DNA of 34,233 bases. Source: a virus. Where the stretch lies: IMG/VR virus record IMGVR_UViG_3300037635_002609, positions 1 through 34,233 of that record; one strand, given 5' to 3'. Made by a program: the position numbers and the translations under genes. Numbering within the stretch: the first letter of the stretch is position 1; each line of letters opens with the position of its first letter. Shown in pieces: positions 1-8,635 of this stretch. The notes under the pieces were generated by a model. It did not search any database and had not been told where the DNA came from. It saw only the letters and a list, made by a program, of their open reading frames with translations.

Positions 1-29
1 ATACACATTATTATAATTAGTTTTTTCAT
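1..29 (-). CDS. 5' end of a further gene, coupled to the lipoprotein gene (partial)
   Basis: An ATG at 29-27 overlaps the TGA stop of the upstream lipoprotein gene (ATGA arrangement) and opens a frame that runs off the left edge of the window. The visible residues read MKKLIIIMC: two lysines and then a hydrophobic run, as at the start of a signal peptide. ATGA overlap is a common form of translational coupling, so the two products probably act together. The cysteine at position 9 is early for a lipobox, so I do not call this a lipoprotein. Only nine codons are visible, so no function can be given. Confidence 0.5.
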
Positions 30-574
30 TCTTTTATTTTAATTGTTATATCATGTGGTGCATATTCATTACCACCAAAATATGGGTATAAATAGTATCT
101 ACGCAATAAACCCCAGTTACCTTCAGGTCTTCTACGTACAAGCGTGGTATCATTATCTATTACTATTACATAATAAAATGTTTTTATATCAATAGTAGCG
201 TTGTAAATTACATCTGTATCTATAGTTCTTATTGTTGCAGCGCTATGTCTACCCTCTTCATGCCTTAACCAACAAAGCTCTAGCTCGTTGTTTAAATATC
301 TCCAACCAAGACGTATAGAATACTTTTGATGTCTTAAGCCAAAATCACTCACACCATATATTTTATTCACATCATGTTGGTTTTCTGCTATTTCAGTTTC
401 ATATATAGCAGACTCGTCTAGTATAAATTGAAAACTTATTCTTGAGTTATCTGGATGGTTTATAAAACTACCTGAGCTATGTTCACCAGCTGGTATTGTA
501 TAAACTCTAAAGCCAAGATCGTCAACTTCTTTAGTACAAGATAACAGTAAAAGAAGTATCAGGAGTTTTTTCAT
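26..574 (-). CDS. Phage-encoded lipoprotein, Bacteroidota-like, beta-rich (182 aa)
   Basis: The N-terminus is a lipoprotein signal peptide: MKK, a run of leucines and isoleucine, then LLSC with the lipidated cysteine at residue 13. After the cysteine come T, K, E, V, D, D. A lysine followed by acidic residues just after the cysteine recalls the surface-export signals of Bacteroidota lipoproteins. The mature part is mostly beta-strand pattern and ends in YPYFGG...APHDI near residues 164-177. From memory, that ending is typical of lipoproteins in Bacteroidota genomes, which suggests acquisition from a host. The start overlaps the stop of the giant gene (TAATG), so the two are coupled. Plausible jobs are receptor masking or superinfection exclusion on the infected cell; an outer spanin is less likely because the protein is long and not helical. 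The function is inferred; the lipoprotein nature is clear. Confidence 0.75.
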   Translation of the reverse strand: MKKLLILLLLLSCTKEVDDLGFRVYTIPAGEHSSGSFINHPDNSRISFQFILDESAIYETEIAENQHDVNKIYGVSDFGLRHQKYSIRLGWRYLNNELELCWLRHEEGRHSAATIRTIDTDVIYNATIDIKTFYYVIVIDNDTTLVRRRPEGNWGLLRRYYLYPYFGGNEYAPHDITIKIKE

Positions 575-3500
575 TAAAACTTTTTCTTTTTAAACGTTTG
601 TTTTTTAAATGGTTTTCTTAATGATTTTCTTGATTTAATAGCGTTTTTATATTCTTCTATAGCTTCGTTTTGTATACCTAAGTTATACTGACTCCAACCT
701 AAAAACATTAAAGCTCTTTGCCAAGCTTCATTTTGACTATTTAAAGCTTGACCTAAATTTTTAGTTTTGTTATACAGCCTATTAGCTGGTACATTAGTTA
801 AAGCTTCAATATAATTAGTTGCGGCTGACCATTGAGGATTGTCACTGTCAAGCAGTTCCATTTCACTTATTATATTTTCATTATAATTTAATGTTTTTTC
901 TGCGTTAACTATTTTTCTTAACTTAATACCAAGTGGTGGTGAGAAGTTTGCTAATTCCATTATCACAGAGCTTTCATCAAAGTTATAGTCTTTGTCTCTT
1001 TCTCTTGAAAATTTAATAGCCATATTTTTTAAAGTTGACACAGCAGCACCTAAAACACCAGCACCTCGTAATACAGAATCAATACTACCGCTGAGCATAC
1101 GTTCTTGTTTGCTTAATAATTTTTCATCTTCTGGATCATCATCAAACATCATAAAAAACAATGCTGACTGTAAACCATAGAATATTAAGTTTTGTACTGC
1201 AAAGTAATATAATATTCTTGAAGAGTTGGATATATCACTTTGTAATAATGTTTTGTTAGGCGGCGTTATTCTTCTATTGTACATATCTAAAAACGCTTTT
1301 TTACCTAACCTATTAAACTGAGATGTTACATTTTGAAAAGCTAATATCCATTTACCAGCATCAGAGGCTTGTTGTTGTGAAACCATATCAGGTCTTGCTG
1401 ACTGTTGTGTTGCTTCTGATATTTCTTGAAAATCTGCAAATGCTCTTCTTTCAGCTTCAGCTTGACCTAAGCCTTCTTTTTTATAAGTGCTTACTCTGTT
1501 TCTGTAAAACAAAGCACCACCTGTTGCTATCGCAATGTTATCACCAATTTGCGTAGGCTTAAAACCTAGTTGCAATAATTTTCTTATTAAACTTCTTATA
1601 GGATATTCAGATTCGCTAATTTCAGAAGCAAGCTCAGCACCGTTAACATCTGTTCTAATACCACCACGTCTTTGCTTCATAAAGTCAGAGTTAAATAGCA
1701 TAGACCAATCATTCCAGTATTGTTTTTGATTTGCAAAAACTTTAGCCGCTTGAAATATATTGTTATCAGCATAGTTTATAAAATTAACTATAGACATTTG
1801 CTGTAAAACTAACGATCTTATATTAAAGAACATGACAGTACCTACAGCAGCATTTACAAAATTAGTTAATGCGTTTACTATTGCATTTTGCCCTTTAGGT
1901 CTATTCTTACCTAATTTTATTCTATAAAGCATGTCTTCAAGAGCGTTTCTAACACCTTTACCGTAAGCAGCTTCTATTTTATTTAAATTTTCTTGTGAAA
2001 ATATTATGTCAGCATTTTGTTGAAACTCTGCAAAAAACTCTGCTCTACCAACTCTATCAGTAGCGTCTATTAAATCCATTTTTATATTAAACGCTTCCCA
2101 GCCAACTGCTGGTGCAACATAATCAGATCGTTTAGATATTACATTTAAAGCCTCGGCATAGCTTAACAACCTAGCGTCGTTTTTAACTATGTTAGCTAGA
2201 TTAGCTTGATCAGTTTCACTTATACCAGGTATAGCGTGACCATGCTTGTCCCAAAGGTATACTCTTATAGCATCTTGATACGTGAAATCACCATCAGGCG
2301 TTTTCTTTGTAAACATATCTTTAACATCTTTGTATTGTTTGTTTAAAGATTTGTAATCACTAGCTATTGACTGTCTAGCAGTGTCATATTCTCTAAACGC
2401 TCTGTTAAGAGGTTTTATTAAAGCTTTTTCAAAAAAGTCTCTATGTGCATCACCTTTTTTTCCTTTACCTATAAAGTTATACAACAACCCTACAAGATCT
2501 TCATGTGATGGCGGTATAAAGTATCTAAACTTGCCTTTGCTAGACCCACGCTTTCTAGCTTTAATTTCACTAAATCTTTTTCTTGACTCTATACTAGTGA
2601 CATCTTCTATTATATCGTTAAACTGATCACTCATGCCTTCGCTAAAACTAACTTTGGCTTGTTGTATTTTTGATTTAACATCAAATTGATCTAGCATGTT
2701 TTTAACAGCTTGTACATTTTGTAACGCATCATCTGCAAAATAAAAGTCGTTGTAACCTTGAGCTGCTTTATCTGCTACCCACAGCGCTTTTGCCTCTGCA
2801 GTAGAGTTACCTAGACCAGTTATATTTTCTAAAGGTATATTTAAGCCATTAGCTTTTAAAAAGTCAAATATAGCTTGTGCTGATACAGCTGGCCTAGCAG
2901 TTAGTACAAACATATTTTGTGGACCAAACTTACTTTGCAGCTTTAGCGCTTTTTTAAATAAAGGTGCAACTTTACCTTTAACAACTTTATTAAACTCTGA
3001 AAAATCAAATACGTAACCTTGGTCTTGCAAGTCTTGATATGTACTGGCGTACTGCTCAGCGTTTAATGTACCTGTGTCTCCTTGTGGCGTTGTGTATTTA
3101 ACTAGTGATTCACTTGTTGCTAATGTGTCATCAAAGTCTAGTATAGTTATTCCTTTTGGTTTATTTACTGTTCTAGAGTTTATAGCAGCCTTACTCATAG
3201 AAATATTTTTCTTCGCATGAACAGATTTATTTACGGCTGTTTTAAATTGCTGTACATTTTTTTTGTTTCTTATATTAAAGCCAGATGTTTTTTCTATATT
3301 ATTAGTATTAAAAAAAGCTTCAGGATTAAGCCTAAAACCATAATACTTGTTTCCAGCCGCGTCGTAACTACTTTCAGATAAAAGCCTAAACTTAACGCCA
3401 TGACCACCTTTTACAGAAGTCACCCCTAGTTCTTGAGCTGTATTTAACGGATCTTTACCTAAATAATATAGACCTTTGCCTTGGCCTTCACCTATAAATA

Positions 3501-6500
3501 ACGCATAAAAATTACCTTTTTTATTGTAAAGATATGTGGATACAGAACCATCATCTTCAATTGTAATATTAGATTTCTTTTTTACTTTTCTTATTGACTC
3601 GTGCCAAATAGGATCTTTAACACCAGGTATTTGTTGAAAAATTATTTTGTTAATCATTTTACCAAAAGTAGAAGAGTCTGGATTATTATCTAGACTTTTA
3701 TATGGTGATATTTTTGGTAATTCTATTTTATTTAAATCTATACCTTTTGGATAACCGAATTCTTCAACAAGTAAATTTTCAAACTCTTTAATTACTTTAA
3801 ACACAGGATTTGCACCTTTTGTTACAATATCTTTAATAAACTGAGGTAAAGTAGGATCACTAAAAGTAAAATTACCTTTACTATCATAAGAACTAATAGT
3901 TATTTTACCAGCATTAACAGTTCCGCTAGCAGCAAACTTTATTTCTAAAGCAACTTCTTGTCCATTATCTAAAACAAATACTATGTCTGCATTTTGGAAC
4001 TTACCACCTTTAAATGTAAAAAATGGTTTTATATTAACTTTCTTTTCACTTAATTGATGGCCAGGCGCTAAAAATCCAGCTTCTTCAAATAATTCGTAAA
4101 CAACTCTTTCACCTACATCACCAAGATTTTTTTCTCCTTTTAATTTCACTATTGATCCAAACACTTTTTTTAACGCTGTGTTTAACATACTATCTTTTTC
4201 TAAACCGCCTTTATTGTGAAGTTGTTTAATAGGATCATATATAGCAGATAATATAGGTACTCCGTTATATTTTAGTTTATTTTCCAACGCTAAAAACTGA
4301 TCAATACTATTTTGAGCAAGAGTTAATAATTCATTAAACTGCTCTATAGTCTGCATACCAGTTATACCTAAACTTAATGATATACCAGGGTTAACATCAA
4401 GAACATCAGCTATTACTTGCACGTCATTTTCAAGCTGTTCAATACCTGTTATTTCTTGAACACCTCTCATTCTTTCAACAATATTTAACTCTTTGTTTAA
4501 GATGTTAATTGTAGCATCAAAACCAACTTTTTCAACTACAGCTTCTGCTAAGCCGTCTTTTCTAGTGCCAAAAGTAGATTTACCTACAGTATATCCTAAT
4601 ACCTCTTGCATGTTTGTACCTCTAAAAAACGCCATTATTTGCTCGTTGCTAGGTGTTTTTAGCTTAGTATTTAAGTTTGGCCCACTAGCAGGTTTAACAT
4701 CTTTTCTTATTAAACCTTGCTCTTGTAATTTTCTAACTTCTTTTACAGATGTTATTCTTTTAGAATCTACAAATATTTTTTTACCTTTTGGTACTCTTCT
4801 TTCTATTTGCACCCACCTATCAGCGTTTAATGTTCTATGTAGTGTAGGTATGTATTTTCTTAAAAACTTATTGTAATCTTGCTCTCTACCAAATATATCT
4901 TGTATTTCTTTTTTAAGCTCAACAATAAGAGCATCTTTTAATTGTGTTCTATATTTTTTTGATCTTATATCTGGAAGTTTTGTACCGTATGTTTTTCTAA
5001 CAGCTTGTTTTACCTTTTCAATTACTTCGTCAGTTAAGTTAAGATCTTTTTTAATTTGAGACTCTAGCTGCTCTGGAGTAAGTTCCTGCTCTTGTTCTTG
5101 AACATCATCAGCAATATCAAAACTTCTTCTACCAGTCTCTGATGGTTGATCTATTGTAGTTGTTTTTGGCTTAGTAGCTAGTTCTTTTGCAGCCTCCATT
5201 TTACCAAATCTAATATCAGAAAATATTCTTTCAGCAAAAGTTACTGGAGCATCACTTTTCTTTTTTCTTTTAGCGCCTGGATCATAATTTATAATCCTGT
5301 CATTAATTTCATCTAAAACTTTTGACCTAGCGTCAGGCAATGCTTTTTGCATTACTTGGTTGTATATAAGACCACCTGGCGCTAAAGCTTTACCTATTTC
5401 TTTGTTAAGTCTTGGGTCAGATAAAAAAGCTAAATAATCTTCTTTTGTTTTAACATTTTCAGGTATAAGATCGTTTATTTGATCTACAACACCTTTTGAA
5501 AAACTAGTGCTAGAAACTTTAACATCTTCTTCTGGTGGCAATTGTAATTTAACACCACCTTCTGTTATTTGTTTTTGAAAATTTCTTATGTAAGATAATA
5601 CGTCTTCAGCAGTTTTAAGCTTTATAAAAGGAAATATTTTTTTACCAAAAGGCATGGCTCTTAAAGCAGAGTTAAACAACGATCTAAAATAATACATAGT
5701 ATTGTCGTCCTCTTTTGTTATAACACCAGCGTTTATAAGCTCACCAAATATAGTTTTTACTTCTCTTAAATCAAGCTTACCGTTTTTAGTGTATTGATCT
5801 AGTCTTTGTTTTGCTGTTTTGTATTCTTCTGAATTTTGATCTAGTTGATCAATACTTTTAACAAGCTCTTGCATTGCAGCTTTATGAGTTTCAACAACTT
5901 CACGATTTTTAACAACACCTTGTTTTATATCATACATGTGTTGTGCTTCGTGAACCGCTGAATAAGCGTGCATAGCTTTTTCATATATATTTTTAGAATT
6001 TTCAATACTTACAGCTATCGCATTTTTAAAAATTAAAATTTCATTTGTTGACTGTACAAAACTAGCGTTACCTACTCTAAATCCTTTAATATAATCGTTG
6101 TAATCATCAATTGTTATACTTCCTTTTGACAAAAGATCATTAAGCTTAACCTGCATGTCTTCAAAAGTAATACCTTCAAATACTTTTACATCATTAGTAC
6201 CTTTTAATAAGTTTATAAAATGCTGGGCTTGTGAAAAATAAAATAAATTTTCTGCATCAACATTTTCTTTTTGTACTATTTCTTTATATCTTTTTTCTCT
6301 TTCTTCAGTTGGTCTATTTACTAACTCTTCATTTTTAGATCTTAGATTTATATTGTCTTGTTGTATTTTTTTAAGCTCTTCTTTAGTTCTACTATCAAGA
6401 CCAATACCTTGATTAACTGCTAAGTTTTGTATTTTTTGATTATTATCTCTAATTAATCTATTGTTTTCTAATACTTGAAATATATTTTCATTGCTCATTT

Positions 6501-8622
6501 CAGCTATATTAGTAAAAAGCTCAGCATCTTTTATATTAACCTCTTCAAGAAGCTCGTTTAATTTACCTTCAGCTCCATTTTTTTGAAAATAACTTTTAGC
6601 GTTTTTTATTCTTTCATTTAACTCAAAAAATTGATTAGCATATTTTCTATTTGCTTTTACCTGTGAAAAAGTATTGAACTCATCTCTTAATGTTGCTATA
6701 GCTGTTTGGCCTATAGAAGGACCTTGTATTGCAAGAGTTGAAAACAAAACGTTCATATTAAAATTAGCGTCTATACCTTCAACAAAACTTTTGTTTTCTT
6801 TTAAAATCACATAGTCAGCTACGTTGTGCATAAACTGAGTACCAAACTCTTCAACATACTCTACACCAATATTAAATCCATAGTTTTTACCGGTACGTAA
6901 AATATTTTTAAATTCTTTTTTATTAATAGGCAAGCTATTAAGTTTTTCAAAAATTCTTAAAGTACCAAGAGTTTCTGCAACAGTAGCTATACTACCGTAA
7001 AACAAAGGATTTAAAGTCTTTTGCAACCCAGTTATGTCAAGAGCTCTTTCGTGCGACTCAAGCTCTACAAGTATACGTTTCTTTTCTTGCTCGTCTGTAA
7101 TACTGCTTAATTGTTCTCTTAATAAAGGTATTTGCGCTTTAGCGTTTCTTTGTCTTATTTCTAGCTCACTTAAATGCCCACCAGCTTCTACAGTAAAAAA
7201 AGCACTTTGCACGGCTTTTTTTGCAAGTTTTTCTGCGGTTTTACCTAACGCTGCTCTACCAACACCATAATAACTTAAAGCAGTTCCTATACTAAATATA
7301 TTTTCTGCTAAAATACTTGAAGCAACATCTCCTAAATTACTTAAATTCATGTCACTGAAATTAACAGGTAATGGACTTATAGACTGTTTATGATTTTTTA
7401 TTGATTCATTAACACTAATCATATCGCTATAAGACTTTTCAGAAACTAAATTTAGCTTTCTACCTACAGCGCCTGTAAACAAAGATATATCATTAAAAGC
7501 AACGTCTAAGCTCATTTCAGCAATGCTAGACCATTCATATTCTTTACCTAAAGCTTTAATAGCTATATCAGCATCTTCAATTTGTTCAGAAGCTTTTTTA
7601 AAATTTTTATGGCGTATTGACAGATTGCCATGTGCATTGGTTAAATACTCAACATCATGTTTATCATAAAAGCCTTTAACAAGATCAGCTCTTTGTTGAT
7701 ATAAATTATTTACTTTATCTATGTTTTCTTGGTTTTTAGAATACAAAACCATAGGCACGTCTTTATCATTAGTTTGAAAACCTAACTTATCAAGCTCGCT
7801 ATTTATATTGTCTAAGCTTTTATCTAAAACAACTCTATCTTTTTCGTATGCGTCGTATTTTGTTATGTATTCTTTTGACTGATTACCTAAGCTTTCTTGC
7901 TCTTTAATTATATAATCTTGTAATACTTTTTGAGCGTTAACAGCTTTAGATTTTATATCTCTTGCTAAAAATTTTTTAGCAGTTACCGTTGGATCAGTTA
8001 AATCTAATTTTTCAACAAAAGAAGGCATAAGCTGTTCAGAAGCTTCTAAACTAACTTGATCTTTTTTTATCGCTTCTTTATATAAATTAATATATTTTTC
8101 GTTACCATTAAAAAGCTCAATAAAACCATATCTAACATTATCATAAACTTCTTTTTGCTCTTCTTTGCTTAAGTCTTCAGTGTTTATATAAAGCTCTGCT
8201 TGCCTTTGTTTAAATTCATTTAGTGCAGTTTGTTTCTCTGTATCGTTTACAAAGCTTAGTATATCAAAATCTTTTTTATCTTGAGACAAATATGCTTCGT
8301 GTTTTCCTGGCTTTTGAGAATCAAAAAAAGTTTTTATATCTTCTTCCCTGTCTGTTTTAAACTGTGGTAAAGGTATAAATTTATCACCTGCAAAGCTAGG
8401 TAGTTGTTGTTCAAGGTTGTAATTATCAGGTCTTTCTCTAAATTCAGTAAAATTTAAAAACGTTTTATCACCAACAACAGCACCTTGTTCTAAGCTAAAA
8501 TACTTTTTAGACAAAAAATCTTTAAAATTATTATCGTTTTCAGTAACATTATTTATAACGTTGAATAACTGAAAATTATAATCTTTTGTAGAATTAAGTT
8601 TTATTATATTGTCTTCCGGCAT
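574..8622 (-). CDS. Giant polyvalent internal virion (ejection/cargo) protein, 2682 aa
   Basis: This is by far the longest gene. The first ~720 residues are mainly helical with several Gly/Ala-rich hydrophobic patches, as in ejected internal virion proteins. Residues 891-895 are HEAQH, a zinc-metallopeptidase HExxH motif in a hydrophobic helix. Around 1510-1575 a PD-(D/E)XK nuclease-like core has D1546 and the E1560-I-K1562 pair. Residues ~1822-1990 are a HAD phosphatase: motif I D1829-x-D1831-x-T1833, motif II T1908 in VLTARP, motif IV D1964-D1965. Residues ~2010-2500 resemble the C-terminal domain of large polyvalent phage proteins (LPD38-like, from memory), with a strongly hydrophobic segment near 2471-2491. 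A motif of the form SFS-x-G-x-x-DQ-x-ND-x-I occurs twice, near 1041 and 1993. It follows the gp14-like and 471-residue genes, which fits an ejection module. I infer that it is packaged in the capsid and delivered into the host, where the enzymatic domains act. No catalytic activity has been tested. Confidence 0.8.
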   Translation of the reverse strand: MPEDNIIKLNSTKDYNFQLFNVINNVTENDNNFKDFLSKKYFSLEQGAVVGDKTFLNFTEFRERPDNYNLEQQLPSFAGDKFIPLPQFKTDREEDIKTFFDSQKPGKHEAYLSQDKKDFDILSFVNDTEKQTALNEFKQRQAELYINTEDLSKEEQKEVYDNVRYGFIELFNGNEKYINLYKEAIKKDQVSLEASEQLMPSFVEKLDLTDPTVTAKKFLARDIKSKAVNAQKVLQDYIIKEQESLGNQSKEYITKYDAYEKDRVVLDKSLDNINSELDKLGFQTNDKDVPMVLYSKNQENIDKVNNLYQQRADLVKGFYDKHDVEYLTNAHGNLSIRHKNFKKASEQIEDADIAIKALGKEYEWSSIAEMSLDVAFNDISLFTGAVGRKLNLVSEKSYSDMISVNESIKNHKQSISPLPVNFSDMNLSNLGDVASSILAENIFSIGTALSYYGVGRAALGKTAEKLAKKAVQSAFFTVEAGGHLSELEIRQRNAKAQIPLLREQLSSITDEQEKKRILVELESHERALDITGLQKTLNPLFYGSIATVAETLGTLRIFEKLNSLPINKKEFKNILRTGKNYGFNIGVEYVEEFGTQFMHNVADYVILKENKSFVEGIDANFNMNVLFSTLAIQGPSIGQTAIATLRDEFNTFSQVKANRKYANQFFELNERIKNAKSYFQKNGAEGKLNELLEEVNIKDAELFTNIAEMSNENIFQVLENNRLIRDNNQKIQNLAVNQGIGLDSRTKEELKKIQQDNINLRSKNEELVNRPTEEREKRYKEIVQKENVDAENLFYFSQAQHFINLLKGTNDVKVFEGITFEDMQVKLNDLLSKGSITIDDYNDYIKGFRVGNASFVQSTNEILIFKNAIAVSIENSKNIYEKAMHAYSAVHEAQHMYDIKQGVVKNREVVETHKAAMQELVKSIDQLDQNSEEYKTAKQRLDQYTKNGKLDLREVKTIFGELINAGVITKEDDNTMYYFRSLFNSALRAMPFGKKIFPFIKLKTAEDVLSYIRNFQKQITEGGVKLQLPPEEDVKVSSTSFSKGVVDQINDLIPENVKTKEDYLAFLSDPRLNKEIGKALAPGGLIYNQVMQKALPDARSKVLDEINDRIINYDPGAKRKKKSDAPVTFAERIFSDIRFGKMEAAKELATKPKTTTIDQPSETGRRSFDIADDVQEQEQELTPEQLESQIKKDLNLTDEVIEKVKQAVRKTYGTKLPDIRSKKYRTQLKDALIVELKKEIQDIFGREQDYNKFLRKYIPTLHRTLNADRWVQIERRVPKGKKIFVDSKRITSVKEVRKLQEQGLIRKDVKPASGPNLNTKLKTPSNEQIMAFFRGTNMQEVLGYTVGKSTFGTRKDGLAEAVVEKVGFDATINILNKELNIVERMRGVQEITGIEQLENDVQVIADVLDVNPGISLSLGITGMQTIEQFNELLTLAQNSIDQFLALENKLKYNGVPILSAIYDPIKQLHNKGGLEKDSMLNTALKKVFGSIVKLKGEKNLGDVGERVVYELFEEAGFLAPGHQLSEKKVNIKPFFTFKGGKFQNADIVFVLDNGQEVALEIKFAASGTVNAGKITISSYDSKGNFTFSDPTLPQFIKDIVTKGANPVFKVIKEFENLLVEEFGYPKGIDLNKIELPKISPYKSLDNNPDSSTFGKMINKIIFQQIPGVKDPIWHESIRKVKKKSNITIEDDGSVSTYLYNKKGNFYALFIGEGQGKGLYYLGKDPLNTAQELGVTSVKGGHGVKFRLLSESSYDAAGNKYYGFRLNPEAFFNTNNIEKTSGFNIRNKKNVQQFKTAVNKSVHAKKNISMSKAAINSRTVNKPKGITILDFDDTLATSESLVKYTTPQGDTGTLNAEQYASTYQDLQDQGYVFDFSEFNKVVKGKVAPLFKKALKLQSKFGPQNMFVLTARPAVSAQAIFDFLKANGLNIPLENITGLGNSTAEAKALWVADKAAQGYNDFYFADDALQNVQAVKNMLDQFDVKSKIQQAKVSFSEGMSDQFNDIIEDVTSIESRKRFSEIKARKRGSSKGKFRYFIPPSHEDLVGLLYNFIGKGKKGDAHRDFFEKALIKPLNRAFREYDTARQSIASDYKSLNKQYKDVKDMFTKKTPDGDFTYQDAIRVYLWDKHGHAIPGISETDQANLANIVKNDARLLSYAEALNVISKRSDYVAPAVGWEAFNIKMDLIDATDRVGRAEFFAEFQQNADIIFSQENLNKIEAAYGKGVRNALEDMLYRIKLGKNRPKGQNAIVNALTNFVNAAVGTVMFFNIRSLVLQQMSIVNFINYADNNIFQAAKVFANQKQYWNDWSMLFNSDFMKQRRGGIRTDVNGAELASEISESEYPIRSLIRKLLQLGFKPTQIGDNIAIATGGALFYRNRVSTYKKEGLGQAEAERRAFADFQEISEATQQSARPDMVSQQQASDAGKWILAFQNVTSQFNRLGKKAFLDMYNRRITPPNKTLLQSDISNSSRILYYFAVQNLIFYGLQSALFFMMFDDDPEDEKLLSKQERMLSGSIDSVLRGAGVLGAAVSTLKNMAIKFSRERDKDYNFDESSVIMELANFSPPLGIKLRKIVNAEKTLNYNENIISEMELLDSDNPQWSAATNYIEALTNVPANRLYNKTKNLGQALNSQNEAWQRALMFLGWSQYNLGIQNEAIEEYKNAIKSRKSLRKPFKKQTFKKKKF

Positions 8623-8635
8623 ATTGCTATTTTTA

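Noticed and set aside
574-8622. Stop-codon reassignment, as in some crAss-like phages
   Set aside because: All long genes run uninterrupted with the standard code and end at expected positions next to the following start.
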